From contig JADKCK010000006.1 of NCBI GenBank assembly GCA_016718845.1, forward strand, positions 62,001-126,000: DNA of 64,000 bases, read 5' to 3'. The stretch comes from Sphingobacteriales bacterium. GTDB lineage: Bacteria; Bacteroidota; Bacteroidia; Chitinophagales; UBA2359. Positions 1 through 9,500 of the stretch are shown one piece after another. The position numbers and the translations under genes are program-made. Positions within the stretch are counted from its first letter, which is position 1. Each line of letters opens with the position of its first letter. The notes beneath the pieces are model-generated. The model worked only from the letters and a program-made list of their open reading frames with translations, was not told the origin of the DNA and searched no databases.

Positions 1-103
1 GTACTATATCGTTAATCAACAAACAATTTGCAATAAATACACCTCAACTTGCGTTTTGGTATCCGATTTAACTTTTTTTTCAAACACTAAACAATTATTT
101 TCC

Positions 104-937
104 ATGCACAAAATCCCCATTTCAGTACTTTTTGCAGCCTTGATAGCCTTGTCGTTGGTTGCCTGCAAAAAAAAAGAAACTACCAACACCAACGACTCGG
201 GTACTAACTCGGCAAGCAACTTTGCCGCCGCCGACAATTTATTTGGCGATGCCTTTAAAGTGGTTAACCAAGCAGCCATACAAAAAGAAATTGACCAAGC
301 AGGCAAAACCACCGACACCAACGACCTATGCGCCACCCTAACCTTAACACCTGCCAACAACACCGTTTTTCCAAAAACCTTAACCATTGATTTTGGCAAC
401 GGCTGCTTAGGCTCCGACGGGCGTTTTAGAAAAGGCATAGTAACTGCCGTGTTCAGCGATTTTTTGTTAGCCGCCAACGCCACCATTACGTGCAGTTTTA
501 ACAACTATTTTGTAGATAACTACAAAGTAGAAGGTACTTACAGTATCCAAAACCTAAGCACTGCCAACGCACCCAAATTTGGCTCGGTGGTAACAAATGG
601 CAAAATTACCGACCCAACGGGTAAAACTTTTATGTGGTCCGAAAGTCGCACCTCGACCATGACCGCAGGCATGGGCGATTTTAATTACCTAAACGACGAA
701 TACGACATTGAAGGCAGCGGCAACGGAACCAATGTTGAGGGCGTTGATTTTTCGATGACCACCAACACACCCCTACACGTAAAAACCAGCTGCAAATGGG
801 TAACAAGTGGCTTGCTTACCATCACCACCACCGATATTATCCCTATTTCGGCAACTATAGACTACGGCACAGGCAACTGCGACAACCAAGCCACCGCCAC
901 CATAGGCACTTACTCGGCACCCATTACCCTGCCTTAG
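104..937 (+). CDS. putative outer-membrane/surface lipoprotein, unknown function
   Basis: A 277-residue protein if translation starts at the ATG at 104. An upstream TTG at 56 would add 16 residues ahead of the signal sequence and is unlikely. Residues 4-20 are hydrophobic and end in a lipobox (LVAC, Cys21), followed by a Lys-rich then Asn/Thr-rich tether, as in exported Bacteroidota lipoproteins. The rest is rich in Thr, Asn and Gly, looks beta-sheet-like, and has several cysteines (about residues 84, 104, 141, 243 and 272). I do not recognise a family. It stands alone, with a hairpin terminator just downstream. The export call is reliable; the function is unknown. Confidence 0.7.
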   Translation: MHKIPISVLFAALIALSLVACKKKETTNTNDSGTNSASNFAAADNLFGDAFKVVNQAAIQKEIDQAGKTTDTNDLCATLTLTPANNTVFPKTLTIDFGNGCLGSDGRFRKGIVTAVFSDFLLAANATITCSFNNYFVDNYKVEGTYSIQNLSTANAPKFGSVVTNGKITDPTGKTFMWSESRTSTMTAGMGDFNYLNDEYDIEGSGNGTNVEGVDFSMTTNTPLHVKTSCKWVTSGLLTITTTDIIPISATIDYGTGNCDNQATATIGTYSAPITLP

Positions 938-970
938 TTTTTGGCTAGATGAGCTAAACCATCAATTTAA

Positions 971-1006
971 TGCCCCAACCTCTAAGCAAAGTTAAAGGTT
1001 GGGGCA
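971..1006. terminator. hairpin terminator after the lipoprotein gene
   Basis: An 11-bp perfect inverted repeat (TGCCCCAACCT / AGGTTGGGGCA) with a 14-nt loop lies 34 bp after the stop codon and is followed by TTTA. It probably ends transcription of the lipoprotein gene. Confidence 0.65.
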
Positions 1007-1058
1007 TTTACACAAACTATTTGCTTCGATAACGGCTTATTTGGCGTATATTTGTGGT

Positions 1059-1140
1059 AAAATACACCACACCTGCACCCCACAAAGCAAACACAAAAAT
1101 ATTTTTGAGAAAATGCAAAAATTTTGGTAGATATTGGGTG
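1059..1140. repeat. 82-bp direct repeat, copy 1 (left of TA module)
   Basis: This copy matches 1765-1846 with about six substitutions and no net indel. It lies just before the antitoxin gene and contains a TTTG that can act as the -33 element for the TATCTTTG box at 1149-1156. The two copies bracket the toxin-antitoxin pair at an offset of 706 bp. Confidence 0.85.
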
Positions 1141-1156
1141 TTTGGGTGTATCTTTG
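1123..1156 (+). promoter_or_regulatory. Bacteroidota-type promoter for the TA module
   Basis: TTTG at 1123-1126 and TATCTTTG at 1149-1156 are spaced 22 bp apart, slightly long for the phylum consensus. The antitoxin ATG follows at 1209. The -33 part lies inside the direct repeat and the -7 box just outside it. Confidence 0.5.
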
Positions 1157-1208
1157 CCAAGAAGTAGAGATACGCATTTATTTTTTATTGTCATTTAAAT
1201 TTAAATAC

Positions 1209-1415
1209 ATGATAACGATACAAGGTCTTTTTGATGGTAAAAACATCATTGCTTTGGATAAAATTCCGACCAGCAAAAAAACAAAAGTATTTATAACCTT
1301 TATAGAAGAAACTGATGAAGGTGAAGAAATACGCCATTTTAGCGCTCAAACAGATAGTTTCGCATTTTGGAAAAGCGAAGAAGAAGACATATATCAAGAT
1401 TATTTAAAAAAATAA
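1209..1415 (+). CDS. putative antitoxin of a MazF/PemK-type toxin-antitoxin pair
   Basis: A 68-residue acidic protein starting at the ATG at 1209. The longer reading frame from 1134 runs over the promoter and is unlikely. It has a short N-terminal beta-like segment (ITIQGLFDGKNIIALDKIP) and an acidic C-terminal half ending in EEEDIYQDYLKK. This is the layout of small antitoxins with an N-terminal dimerisation/DNA-binding part and a disordered toxin-binding tail. The call rests mainly on position: the toxin ATG lies 5 bp after its stop. Autoregulation from the upstream promoter is expected for the class but cannot be seen here. Confidence 0.6.
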   Translation: MITIQGLFDGKNIIALDKIPTSKKTKVFITFIEETDEGEEIRHFSAQTDSFAFWKSEEEDIYQDYLKK

Positions 1416-1420
1416 TAGTA

Positions 1421-1747
1421 ATGAAAACAGGAGATATTGTCCTAATTCCTTTCCCTTTTGCCGAATTAACTAATAAAAAAGTTAGACCAAGTGTTGTTGT
1501 GTGTGAAACCAATGACGCATACAAAGATTTAATTTTGTGTGCCATAAGTTCTGTCATTACGCCAACTTTATCGCCAAGCGATGTGCTGTTATTGCCCGAC
1601 AATGTAAATGGGCTGCGTAAAAACTCTTTACTAAAAATCGACCGAATAGTGACCGCCAAAAAGGAAGATATTATTGCAAAAATTGGCGAATTAAACGACT
1701 TTTATTTGGCAACATTTCGCGAAAAATTCAAAAAACTAATCGATTAA
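1421..1747 (+). CDS. type II toxin, MazF/PemK-like endoribonuclease
   Basis: A 108-residue protein with the MazF/PemK signature: an N-terminal GDIVLIPFPFAELTNKKVRP-type strand-loop-strand, followed by SVVVCE and a C-terminal KIDRIVTAKKEDI segment. Family members are sequence-specific mRNA interferases neutralised by the partner antitoxin. I chose the ATG at 1421; the alternative start at 1367 would overlap the antitoxin gene and add a basic stretch not found in the family. It is the second gene of a two-gene operon bracketed by 82-bp direct repeats. Confidence 0.85.
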   Translation: MKTGDIVLIPFPFAELTNKKVRPSVVVCETNDAYKDLILCAISSVITPTLSPSDVLLLPDNVNGLRKNSLLKIDRIVTAKKEDIIAKIGELNDFYLATFREKFKKLID

Positions 1748-1764
1748 ATAGCAATATTTACAAC

Positions 1765-1846
1765 AAAATACACCACACCTACACCCCATAAAATAAACAC
1801 AAAAATATTTTTGAGAAAATGCAAAAATTTTGGTGGATGTTGGGTT
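1765..1846. repeat. 82-bp direct repeat, copy 2 (right of TA module)
   Basis: Second copy of the 1059-1140 sequence, starting 18 bp after the toxin stop. It also precedes a promoter-like pair (TTTG at 1829-1832, TACATTTG at 1852-1859), but no gene starts within the next 300 bp. Confidence 0.85.
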
Positions 1847-2263
1847 GTTAGTACATTTGATCTACGACTTGATGTGAAATATGGTTGAATATCCTATGTT
1901 GTATTATTTTTTACATACCCCCCCTAACCTTACTAAAAGGATAGGGGGCATTTGTTTATCATCACCAATTATCCAATTTATTACTCATCGTTGTTTTTAC
2001 GTGTAAAGCTACGAAAAGTATTGCTGTGTCTCCCCCGCCCAAAAAAAACTAATTTTAAGCACCAAGCAGGCAACTTGCAACCGATTAATAGTAATTTACC
2101 ACCAAATGGCGTATTACTAAACTTTTAACCTACCAATGTTGTTAATTTGGTGAAGGCAGTTGTTGTTTTAAAACAGTACAGATATGACTTGGCTATGTCT
2201 ATATATCGCTATTTTATTCATTCAATACTTCATTCTTTTCGCTCCTTCATTCATTTCTTTCTC
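1847..2263. other. intergenic stretch with promoter-like box and GC-rich palindrome
   Basis: No gene is visible. The stretch holds the promoter-like TACATTTG at 1852-1859 and a C-rich/G-rich imperfect palindrome at about 1918-1950. That palindrome resembles common Bacteroidota intergenic repeats (CCCCCTAACC...GGGGG) and also occurs near 43.2 kb and 45.5 kb. The rest is AT-rich. Confidence 0.5.
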
Positions 2264-3250
2264 ATGAAAAACCTTATTGTATTACTTCTTTGGGCATGTT
2301 TTTTTGAGGCATGTTCGCCAAAATTGGGTGCATACAAAGCCCCAAATCCATTGTCAGCCCCCGATTATAGCCACGAAAAAGATTGGGTAGCCCTACCATT
2401 TAGGCACGATGCCGCCGACTTTACCCCAAAAAACGAAACATGGATTGACGACTCGCTGAAAAAAGTGGATGTTTTTTATGTTTATCCTACCAATTATAAA
2501 AAAGGTAAAACATGGAACGCCGATATAAACGACCGAAAGCTAAATAAAAATTTAGACAAAATGGCTATGAAGTACCAAGCATCGGTTTTTAATAAAGTGG
2601 GCAGAATTTACACCCCCCGATACCGACAAGCCATAGTACAATGTTTTCACGAGTCGACGGACAATAGCCAAGCAGCCTTAGATTTTGCCTACCAAGATGT
2701 AAAACAAGCCTTTGAGTATTACCTAAAACACTACAACAAGGGCCGCCCGATAGTTATTGCCGCACATAGCCAAGGCACGGTACATGCACGGCGCTTGCTA
2801 AAAGATTTTTTTGATACCCCCGAACAAAAAAAACAATTGGTTTGTGCCTATATAGTGGGATTAAGCGTCCATTCTGACCAATACCAAGTGCTAACACCTT
2901 GTAAATCGGCTGCCGAAACCAACTGCTATGTAACTTGGTCGAGTTTTAAAAAGGGCTATAACTACACGGGCAACGTAGACTTTTGGGGCGATGTATGTGT
3001 AAATCCGGTTTCGTGGACAACCGATACTTTAACGGCTTGTAGCAATGGTAGCGTAATGACAAACATCAGCCGTAAAAAACCTTACCACACCGAGGCACAA
3101 ATAAAAGACAACTTTTTGTGGGTAGACACAAAAATGCCGTTTGTTCGCAACTTTAAAATTCTTCATTTTTTAGATTATAACCTGTTTTGGCACGACATAC
3201 AAAACAATGTAGCTTTAAGGGTAGATGAGTATCTGGATAAAACAAAATAA
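2264..3250 (+). CDS. DUF3089-family lipoprotein, alpha/beta-hydrolase fold
   Basis: A 328-residue protein starting at the ATG at 2264. A TTG at 2147 in the same frame would put 39 residues before the signal sequence. The lipoprotein signal ends in FEAC, about Cys17. The body has the DUF3089 pattern: VFYVYPTNY early, RIYTPRYRQA in the middle, and a nucleophile elbow AHSQG with Ser169. A hydrolase acting in the periplasm or on the outer membrane is inferred; the substrate is unknown. The SRPBCC gene begins 6 bp downstream, so the two are probably co-transcribed. Confidence 0.8.
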   Translation: MKNLIVLLLWACFFEACSPKLGAYKAPNPLSAPDYSHEKDWVALPFRHDAADFTPKNETWIDDSLKKVDVFYVYPTNYKKGKTWNADINDRKLNKNLDKMAMKYQASVFNKVGRIYTPRYRQAIVQCFHESTDNSQAALDFAYQDVKQAFEYYLKHYNKGRPIVIAAHSQGTVHARRLLKDFFDTPEQKKQLVCAYIVGLSVHSDQYQVLTPCKSAAETNCYVTWSSFKKGYNYTGNVDFWGDVCVNPVSWTTDTLTACSNGSVMTNISRKKPYHTEAQIKDNFLWVDTKMPFVRNFKILHFLDYNLFWHDIQNNVALRVDEYLDKTK

Positions 3251-3256
3251 GTAGCC

Positions 3257-3694
3257 ATGAAAATACACAAAGTAAAAATTTACCAAGAGTTTGACGCACC
3301 CATAGCACAAGTTTGGGAAGCCTTTAACGACCACGCCAATTTTGGTAAAATGATGGGGCAAAATGTGGATAGAATAGTAGACAGCCCCGATACCAATAAT
3401 GTCAATGGGGTAGGTTCGGTAAGATTGATAAAATTACCCATTGCTCCTTTTGAGGAAACAATTCGTAAATCAGAAAAACCAACTTGTATCGAGTACCAAA
3501 TTAGCAAAGGTACGCCCTTGCATCATCATTACGGCAGTATGCAGTTTAAAAGCATATCTGCCCAAAAAACAGCCCTTGATTATTCGATAGAGGTAGGCTC
3601 TAAAATTCCTTTGGTAGGCTTATTAATCAAAATAGCCTTGCAAAAAGGCATAGGAAGCAGCCTTAAAAACTACGCCAAGCGTTTAAAAAAATAG
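3257..3694 (+). CDS. SRPBCC (START-like) family protein
   Basis: A 145-residue cytoplasmic protein with the START/Bet v1-like pattern: an N-terminal strand with EFDAPIAQVWEAFNDHANF, a central GVGSVRLIKL, strands with IEYQISKGTPLHHHYGSMQF, and a long C-terminal helix. The family binds hydrophobic ligands; some members are polyketide cyclases or aromatase-like. The ligand cannot be read from the sequence. It follows the DUF3089 gene by 6 bp and a shared terminator follows it. Confidence 0.75.
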   Translation: MKIHKVKIYQEFDAPIAQVWEAFNDHANFGKMMGQNVDRIVDSPDTNNVNGVGSVRLIKLPIAPFEETIRKSEKPTCIEYQISKGTPLHHHYGSMQFKSISAQKTALDYSIEVGSKIPLVGLLIKIALQKGIGSSLKNYAKRLKK

Positions 3695-3746
3695 TTACTT
3701 AGGGCTTGTTGCAACGGCAAATCTATAAAGTAGATGAAATTAAAAA

Positions 3747-3792
3747 TAAAAAAGGTGGCTGCCTCGTATTTGCGAGACAGCCACCTTTTTTG
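3747..3792. terminator. bidirectional terminator
   Basis: A long hairpin (AAGGTGGCTG...CAGCCACCTT, with an inner CTCG/CGAG pairing) has an A-tract on the left and a T-tract on the right. It sits between the convergent SRPBCC and CARDB genes and can stop transcription from both sides. Confidence 0.8.
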
Positions 3793-3810
3793 CAAATTGC
3801 TTAATGGCAA

Positions 3811-4620
3811 TTACTGGATAGTAATGATTTTTGAAACTACATTGTTTGTTTCGCTTTGTTCGGCAACTTGTGCCTGACTATCGGCACGATATAAAATATA
3901 GTAGGTACCGGGTGTAGTAGTAGCCGGAATGGTTATAGAGCGGCTTTTGGTAGTAGTGGCATTAGCTGCTAAGGCACTAACCGAGCTTGAACCAAGCGAC
4001 ACATCGGTGGTTTCGTAGGTTTGATTGGCAGACAGATAAAATTGAACAGTGCTAGCTGCGGCTGCCCCCAAGGCATTATTTTTTACTACACACGATACAG
4101 TACCCGTACTACCTTTAATAATGCTAGCAGGCGCTATAGGCGTTTGTGTGATAAAATCGGGTAATACAACAATGCTAAGGGTAAAGTTAAACAAGTTATT
4201 AGTTTCGCTGTTTTCGGTTACTTGGCTATCGGCATCTACACGGCACAATACAAAATAGGTGCCTACAGCTATTGTGGTGGGTATGGTTAAGCTTTTTTCG
4301 ATAATAAACTGAGATGCGTTGGCGGCTAATACGTTGCCATTTACAAACCCTATTGCTGCATCTGTGCCGCTATAAATGGGGTCTGTTGATAAATAAAAAC
4401 GCACTTTACTAGCTACTGCTGCGGCATTACCAATGTTTTTCATAGTACCTGTTACCTTAACGGTACCTCCGGGTATTACGGCAGGCTGTGTGGCGGGTGT
4501 ATTATTAGTGCTATAAACGGGGCTGCGTATAAATTCGGTCATGGTTAAATCGGCGGCAGCAAAAACCGATGAACTAAAACTTAATAATAGTAGTAGTAAA
4601 AACGAAGCTCTTCTTGTCAT
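3811..4620 (-). CDS. secreted protein with two CARDB domains
   Basis: A 269-residue protein with a strong signal peptide (MTRRASFLLLLLLSFSSSVFA) and two similar CARDB (cell adhesion-related, Ig-like) repeats, about residues 24-150 and 153-268. Each holds a GTVKVTG or GTVSCVV strand, a V-x-FYLS motif, and the closing phrase GTYY/FVL..D..xQVxExSETNN. CARDB domains act in extracellular adhesion. No type IX sorting domain is visible at the C terminus, which ends right after the second repeat, so the anchoring route is unclear. Confidence 0.75.
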   Translation of the reverse strand: MTRRASFLLLLLLSFSSSVFAAADLTMTEFIRSPVYSTNNTPATQPAVIPGGTVKVTGTMKNIGNAAAVASKVRFYLSTDPIYSGTDAAIGFVNGNVLAANASQFIIEKSLTIPTTIAVGTYFVLCRVDADSQVTENSETNNLFNFTLSIVVLPDFITQTPIAPASIIKGSTGTVSCVVKNNALGAAAASTVQFYLSANQTYETTDVSLGSSSVSALAANATTTKSRSITIPATTTPGTYYILYRADSQAQVAEQSETNNVVSKIITIQ

Positions 4621-4740
4621 GGAAAAAAAATTAAATTAGGTGTTAGAATGTTTGTTTTAAAGATCATGAATCATGCCAAAATGCACATAATTTATTAATT
4701 TGACTACCTTTGCGCTGGCTTTAAATATGCACAAGCTAAA

Positions 4741-6168
4741 TTAATTTGTTGCTTTTAGATACAGTTCGGCTACATTTTCGATGTGAAAAGTATGCGGGAA
4801 CATATCAACAGGTTGTACTTGTATAATGTCGTATTTGGCGCTTAGTAGTTGCAAATCGCGGGCTTGTGTGGCGGGGTTACAACTTACATACACAATTCGT
4901 TTGGGTGCCAAGTCGAGGATAGTTTGTACTACATCGGCATGCATGCCTGCTCGCGGTGGGTCGGTAATAAGCACATCGGGGGTGCCATGTTCGGCAACAA
5001 GCTGTTGTGTGAGCAGTTTTTTTACATCGCCGGCATAAAAATGGGTGTTTTCTACGCCATTTAGTTGGGCGTTGTAGCGGGCATCTTCTATGGCGGCGCT
5101 TATCTCCTCAATACCAACTACTTTTTTACAATATTTAGCCACAAAAATGCCAATACTACCAGTACCTGTATACAAATCGTATACGGTATCGGTGGGTTTT
5201 AGTTGAGCAAAACTACGCGCTGTTTGATACAGTTTTAAGGCTTGCAGGGTATTAGTCTGAAAAAACGACTTGGGGCTAATTTTAAAACGCAAACCTTCTA
5301 ACTCTTCGTAAATAAATCCACGACCGCTGTAAGTGATAATATTTTGGTCAAAAAGTGTATCGTTTAGTTTTAGGTTAATAGCATAATGCAACGAGGTAAT
5401 TTGTGGCAATTGTTGCAATAAAAACGACAATAGGTTTTCAATTTCGGAGGCATTGTTTTCGCCAAAGCTAATAATTACCATTAGTTCGCCCAAGGTAGAG
5501 GTGCGCACAATAAGGTTGCGCAAAAACCCTGTGTGTTGTTTTACATCGTAAAAGCTAAGTTGGTGTTCAAGGGCATATTGGCGCACGCTGTTGCGTATTT
5601 GGTTCGAGGGGTCGGGTTGTAGATAACAATGGTCAATATCCACAATTTTATCGAACATGCCGGGTATATGAAAACCCAATGCATCGCGGTTTTCTAGGGG
5701 TATGCCACCATTAAAATCCTCTTTCGATAGCCAACGTTTGTTCGAGAAGGTAAATTCGAGTTTGTTGCGGTAATATTGCGTAGGATTAGCGGCAATAATG
5801 GGCAGCAGCGGCGGAAAATCGAGTTTGCCAATGCGTTTAAAAGCTTCTTCGGTTAGTTGTTGTTTGTAGGCGGCTTGTTTAGGGTAATCAAGCTGTTGCC
5901 ATTTACAGCCACCACAAACGCCAAAATGGGTGCAAAAAGGCGTTACTCTGTCGGGCGATGCTTGTTTTACCGTCACTACTTTGGCTTCTACATAATCTTT
6001 TTTGCTTTTTAATACTTGCACATCAACCACGTCGCCCGGCACGCCGCCTTCTACAAATATCACCCGCCCGTCGGGGTGTCGGGCAATGGTTTTGCCTTCG
6101 GCGGCTATTTGTGTGATGGCTAAATCGGTGAGTATGGGTTGTGGTTTTTTGTTTTTATTTCTTGACAT
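4741..6168 (-). CDS. rlmD: 23S rRNA (uracil-C5)-methyltransferase RlmD/RumA-like
   Basis: A 475-residue SAM-dependent RNA methyltransferase of the TrmA/RumA family. In order it has an N-terminal TRAM domain (to about residue 70), a 4Fe-4S motif (Cys79, Cys85, Cys88, with a later Cys in DIDHCYLQ), a central RNA-binding part, and a SAM-binding Rossmann domain with YDLYTGTGSIG, DPPRAG and the catalytic VSCNPATQARDL near the C terminus. The expected reaction is m5U formation in 23S rRNA. Bacteroidota often have more than one paralogue, so the exact target base is inferred. It is transcribed alone, divergently from metH. Confidence 0.88.
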   Translation of the reverse strand: MSRNKNKKPQPILTDLAITQIAAEGKTIARHPDGRVIFVEGGVPGDVVDVQVLKSKKDYVEAKVVTVKQASPDRVTPFCTHFGVCGGCKWQQLDYPKQAAYKQQLTEEAFKRIGKLDFPPLLPIIAANPTQYYRNKLEFTFSNKRWLSKEDFNGGIPLENRDALGFHIPGMFDKIVDIDHCYLQPDPSNQIRNSVRQYALEHQLSFYDVKQHTGFLRNLIVRTSTLGELMVIISFGENNASEIENLLSFLLQQLPQITSLHYAINLKLNDTLFDQNIITYSGRGFIYEELEGLRFKISPKSFFQTNTLQALKLYQTARSFAQLKPTDTVYDLYTGTGSIGIFVAKYCKKVVGIEEISAAIEDARYNAQLNGVENTHFYAGDVKKLLTQQLVAEHGTPDVLITDPPRAGMHADVVQTILDLAPKRIVYVSCNPATQARDLQLLSAKYDIIQVQPVDMFPHTFHIENVAELYLKATN

Positions 6169-6202
6169 GATAAAGGCTAATTAGGTGCAAAAATTTGCGG
6201 TG

Positions 6203-6235
6203 CAAAGATAGGGAAAATTGGGGATTTACAGCCAA
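6203..6235 (-). promoter_or_regulatory. Bacteroidota promoter for rlmD
   Basis: On the minus strand, TTGG (plus-strand 6232-6235) lies 21 bp before TATCTTTG (plus-strand 6203-6210). This fits the phylum consensus and would give a leader of about 25-30 nt before the rlmD ATG. Confidence 0.65.
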
Positions 6236-6420
6236 GTATTTCAAAACCTAAGCACTTAGTAGACTAATTTATACCTTGTAGGATTAAAACTACGAGAGAA
6301 AATCCTTCGGAAAATTACTAAAATAGTTTCACGTCCCCTAAAAAGGCATTTCAAAAAAACAGCAATTAAACAAAAAACTTAACACAATCTTTTTTGTAGA
6401 TTATACGGTGTTACTGTTAG

Positions 6421-6452
6421 TTGGGTAATTCCCCCAATTTTTTGTACCTTTG
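6421..6452 (+). promoter_or_regulatory. Bacteroidota promoter for metH
   Basis: TTGG at 6421-6424, a 20-bp spacer, then TACCTTTG at 6445-6452 match the consensus very well. Transcription would start near 6458, leaving a leader of about 80 nt before the metH ATG. I could not recognise a known SAM or cobalamin riboswitch in it. Confidence 0.75.
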
Positions 6453-6539
6453 CACCCACAATACAAAACAGGTAGATTTACTTATTGTTTGACCGTGTTT
6501 TGTTCCATTTTATCACCTAAACTAATAAGTTCTGCACTC

Positions 6540-9500
6540 ATGCACAAAATCCATCCCTATCTTCGCCTTAGTGGGCTCGAACCCGTCACCATTTTTCCGG
6601 GTAGCAACTTTGTCAATATCGGCGAGCGCACAAACGTAACAGGCAGCCGACAGTTTGCCCGCCTTATCAAAGAAAACCGCTACGAAGATGCCCTTGCCGT
6701 AGCCCGTCAACAGGTAGAAAGCGGCGCTCAAATACTCGATGTAAACATGGACGAAGGTATGTTAGATAGCCATTTAGCTATGACTACTTTTCTTAACTAC
6801 ATCGCCTCCGAACCCGATATTGCCCGCATACCTATCATGGTCGACTCCTCGAAATGGACAGTTATCGAGGCAGGGCTAAAATGTTTGCAAGGTAAAGGCA
6901 TCGTCAACTCTATATCGCTAAAAAGAAGGCGAAGAAAAATTTATCGAACAAGCCAAAAAAGTGCGCCGCTATGGCGCAGCCGTAGTAGTAATGGCTTTCG
7001 ACGAACAAGGACAAGCCGACACCGCCAACCGAAAAGTAAGTATCTGCGAGCGTAGCTACAAAATATTAACCGAAAAAATTGGCTTTCCGCCGCAAGACAT
7101 CATCTTCGACCCCAACATATTTGCCGTTGCTACGGGCATCGAAGAACACAACAACTACGCCCTTGAGTTTATCGAAGCTACCCGCCAAATAAAACAGCGT
7201 ATGCCCTTGGTTAAAGTAAGTGGTGGGGTTAGCAATATTTCGTTCTCGTTTAGGGGCAACGACCGCGTGCGCGAAGCCATGCACTCGGTGTTTTTGTATT
7301 ATGCCGTTCATGCAGGTATGGACATGGGTATTGTAAATGCAGGTATGATTGAAGTGTACGACGAAATTGAACCTACCTTGCGCCAACTTGTCGAAGATGT
7401 GATACTTAATCAACGCCCCGATGCCACCGAAAGATTGGTTACTTATGCCGAAAACGTAAAAGGACAAGGCAAAGAACGAGCTGCCGCCGACGATGCGTGG
7501 CGACATACCCCCATCGAAGAGCGCATAAAACACGCACTTGTAAAAGGTATTACCGAATTTATAGACCAAGATACCGAAGAAGCTCGCCAAAAATATGGCA
7601 GACCATTGCACGTTATCGAAGGACCACTAATGGCAGGCATGAACGTAGTTGGCGACCTTTTTGGCGATGGTAAGATGTTTTTGCCCCAAGTAGTAAAAAG
7701 CGCCCGAGTAATGAAAAAAGCAGTGGCGTATCTGCAACCATTTATGGAAGCAGAAAAAATAGCCGACAAAGCAGCAGGCAAACTCGAAGATACCACAGGT
7801 AAAGGCAAAGTATTGCTGGCAACCGTAAAAGGTGATGTGCACGATATTGGTAAAAATATTGTGGGCGTAGTACTAGCTTGCAACAACTACGAGGTAATAG
7901 ATTTGGGCGTGATGGTGCCCGTAAATGTAATACTAGACCGAGCCAGAAAAGAAAACGTAGACATTATTGGCTTAAGTGGATTGATTACACCCTCGTTGGA
8001 CGAAATGGTAGATGTTGCCGCCGAAATGGAGCGTCAAGGTTTTACGATACCCTTGTTAATTGGCGGTGCAACAACCAGCCAAACACACACCGCCGTAAAA
8101 ATTGAACCGCAATACAGCGGCGTAGTAGTGCATGTGTTAGATGCAAGTAGAGGTGTGCCTGTTGTTAGCAGCCTCTTAAATCCCGAAACAAAACCTGCCT
8201 TTATCAACAGCATAAAAGAGCAATATGCAGTGCTGCGCGATAGACACCTAAACAAAAAAGTAACTAAAAACCTGCTGCCTCTTGCCCAAGCGCGTGCCAA
8301 TAGCACCCGCATAGATTGGGACAATTATACACCACCTACACCAAAAATGCTAGGCATTAAGGTGTTCAAAAAATACAATTTGGCAGAAATAGCCGAATAT
8401 ATCGACTGGACACCCTTTTTTCAGTCGTGGCAATTGGCAGGTAAATATCCCGCCATACTAACCGACGAAATAGTTGGCGAACATGCCACACAATTATACA
8501 ACGATGCCCAAAAAATGCTCCAACAAATCATCAACCAAAAATGGTTAGAAGCAAGGGCGGTAATTGGCATTTTTCCAGCCAACTCAATAGGCGATGATGT
8601 GGTGGTAAACCCAATAGTAGATAAACAACTTAGCATTGTCACTATCAACGAAATATTGTTTAATGGCAATATAGGCGCAGCAAAAACATTTGCGCGCGAG
8701 CGGTTTATGGGCAAAACTTATCGCAACGCAGATACTGGCTTTAGTATTTGGGTAAGTGGCAAAAACATAAAAAAGGCGCTCAGTTTGAGCGCCGTATCGA
8801 AAAGTGATAGTTTAAAACATCACTTAGAGTTAATGCAAGTGTTAGATAAATTAATTGAAACGAGCGTATTAGGCGAGGTACATAACGATAGAAATAATGA
8901 CCCCAACTTGGGATATATTTACCGTTTTTTTGGCAGCGCTCGGATAGAAGGGCAATTAGCAGGCATAAAGCTAACTGTAAAAGAAGTGTTGGCTCAGAAT
9001 GGAAACCATCATTTTTATACTTACGAAATGACAGCTATGGAGGTGCTTGAAAGGATCTCAACGCCGATAGCTGCCCACTCGGACGCTGCACAGTCAAGCA
9101 CCATTTCCGCTGCAAAGATACAGCAAATTTTTGGAAAAAGTACACATCTGCCCCAAAATATTTTTTTACACCACCTACGCCAACAACTTAAAAAAGCCGA
9201 CGGATTACCCAACCGTTGTTTGGCAGATTTTGTTGCCCCAAAAACAAGCGGCAAAACCGATTATATTGGCGCCTTTGCCATAACAACGGGCATTGGAATA
9301 GAGAAACACGTTAAACAGTTTGAGGATAACAACGACGACTACTCGGCAATTTTGCTAAAAGCCCTTGCCGACCGCCTTGCCGAAGCTTTTACCGAACTTA
9401 TGCACAAACGCGTAAGAAAAGAGTTTTGGGGATATGCCAATGCCGAAAATTTAGACAACAATAGCCTAATTACCGAGCAGTACCAAGGCATACGCCCTGC

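Noticed and set aside
6453..6539. Riboswitch in the metH leader
   Set aside because: The leader is only about 80 nt, and I could not find the conserved core of a SAM or cobalamin riboswitch.
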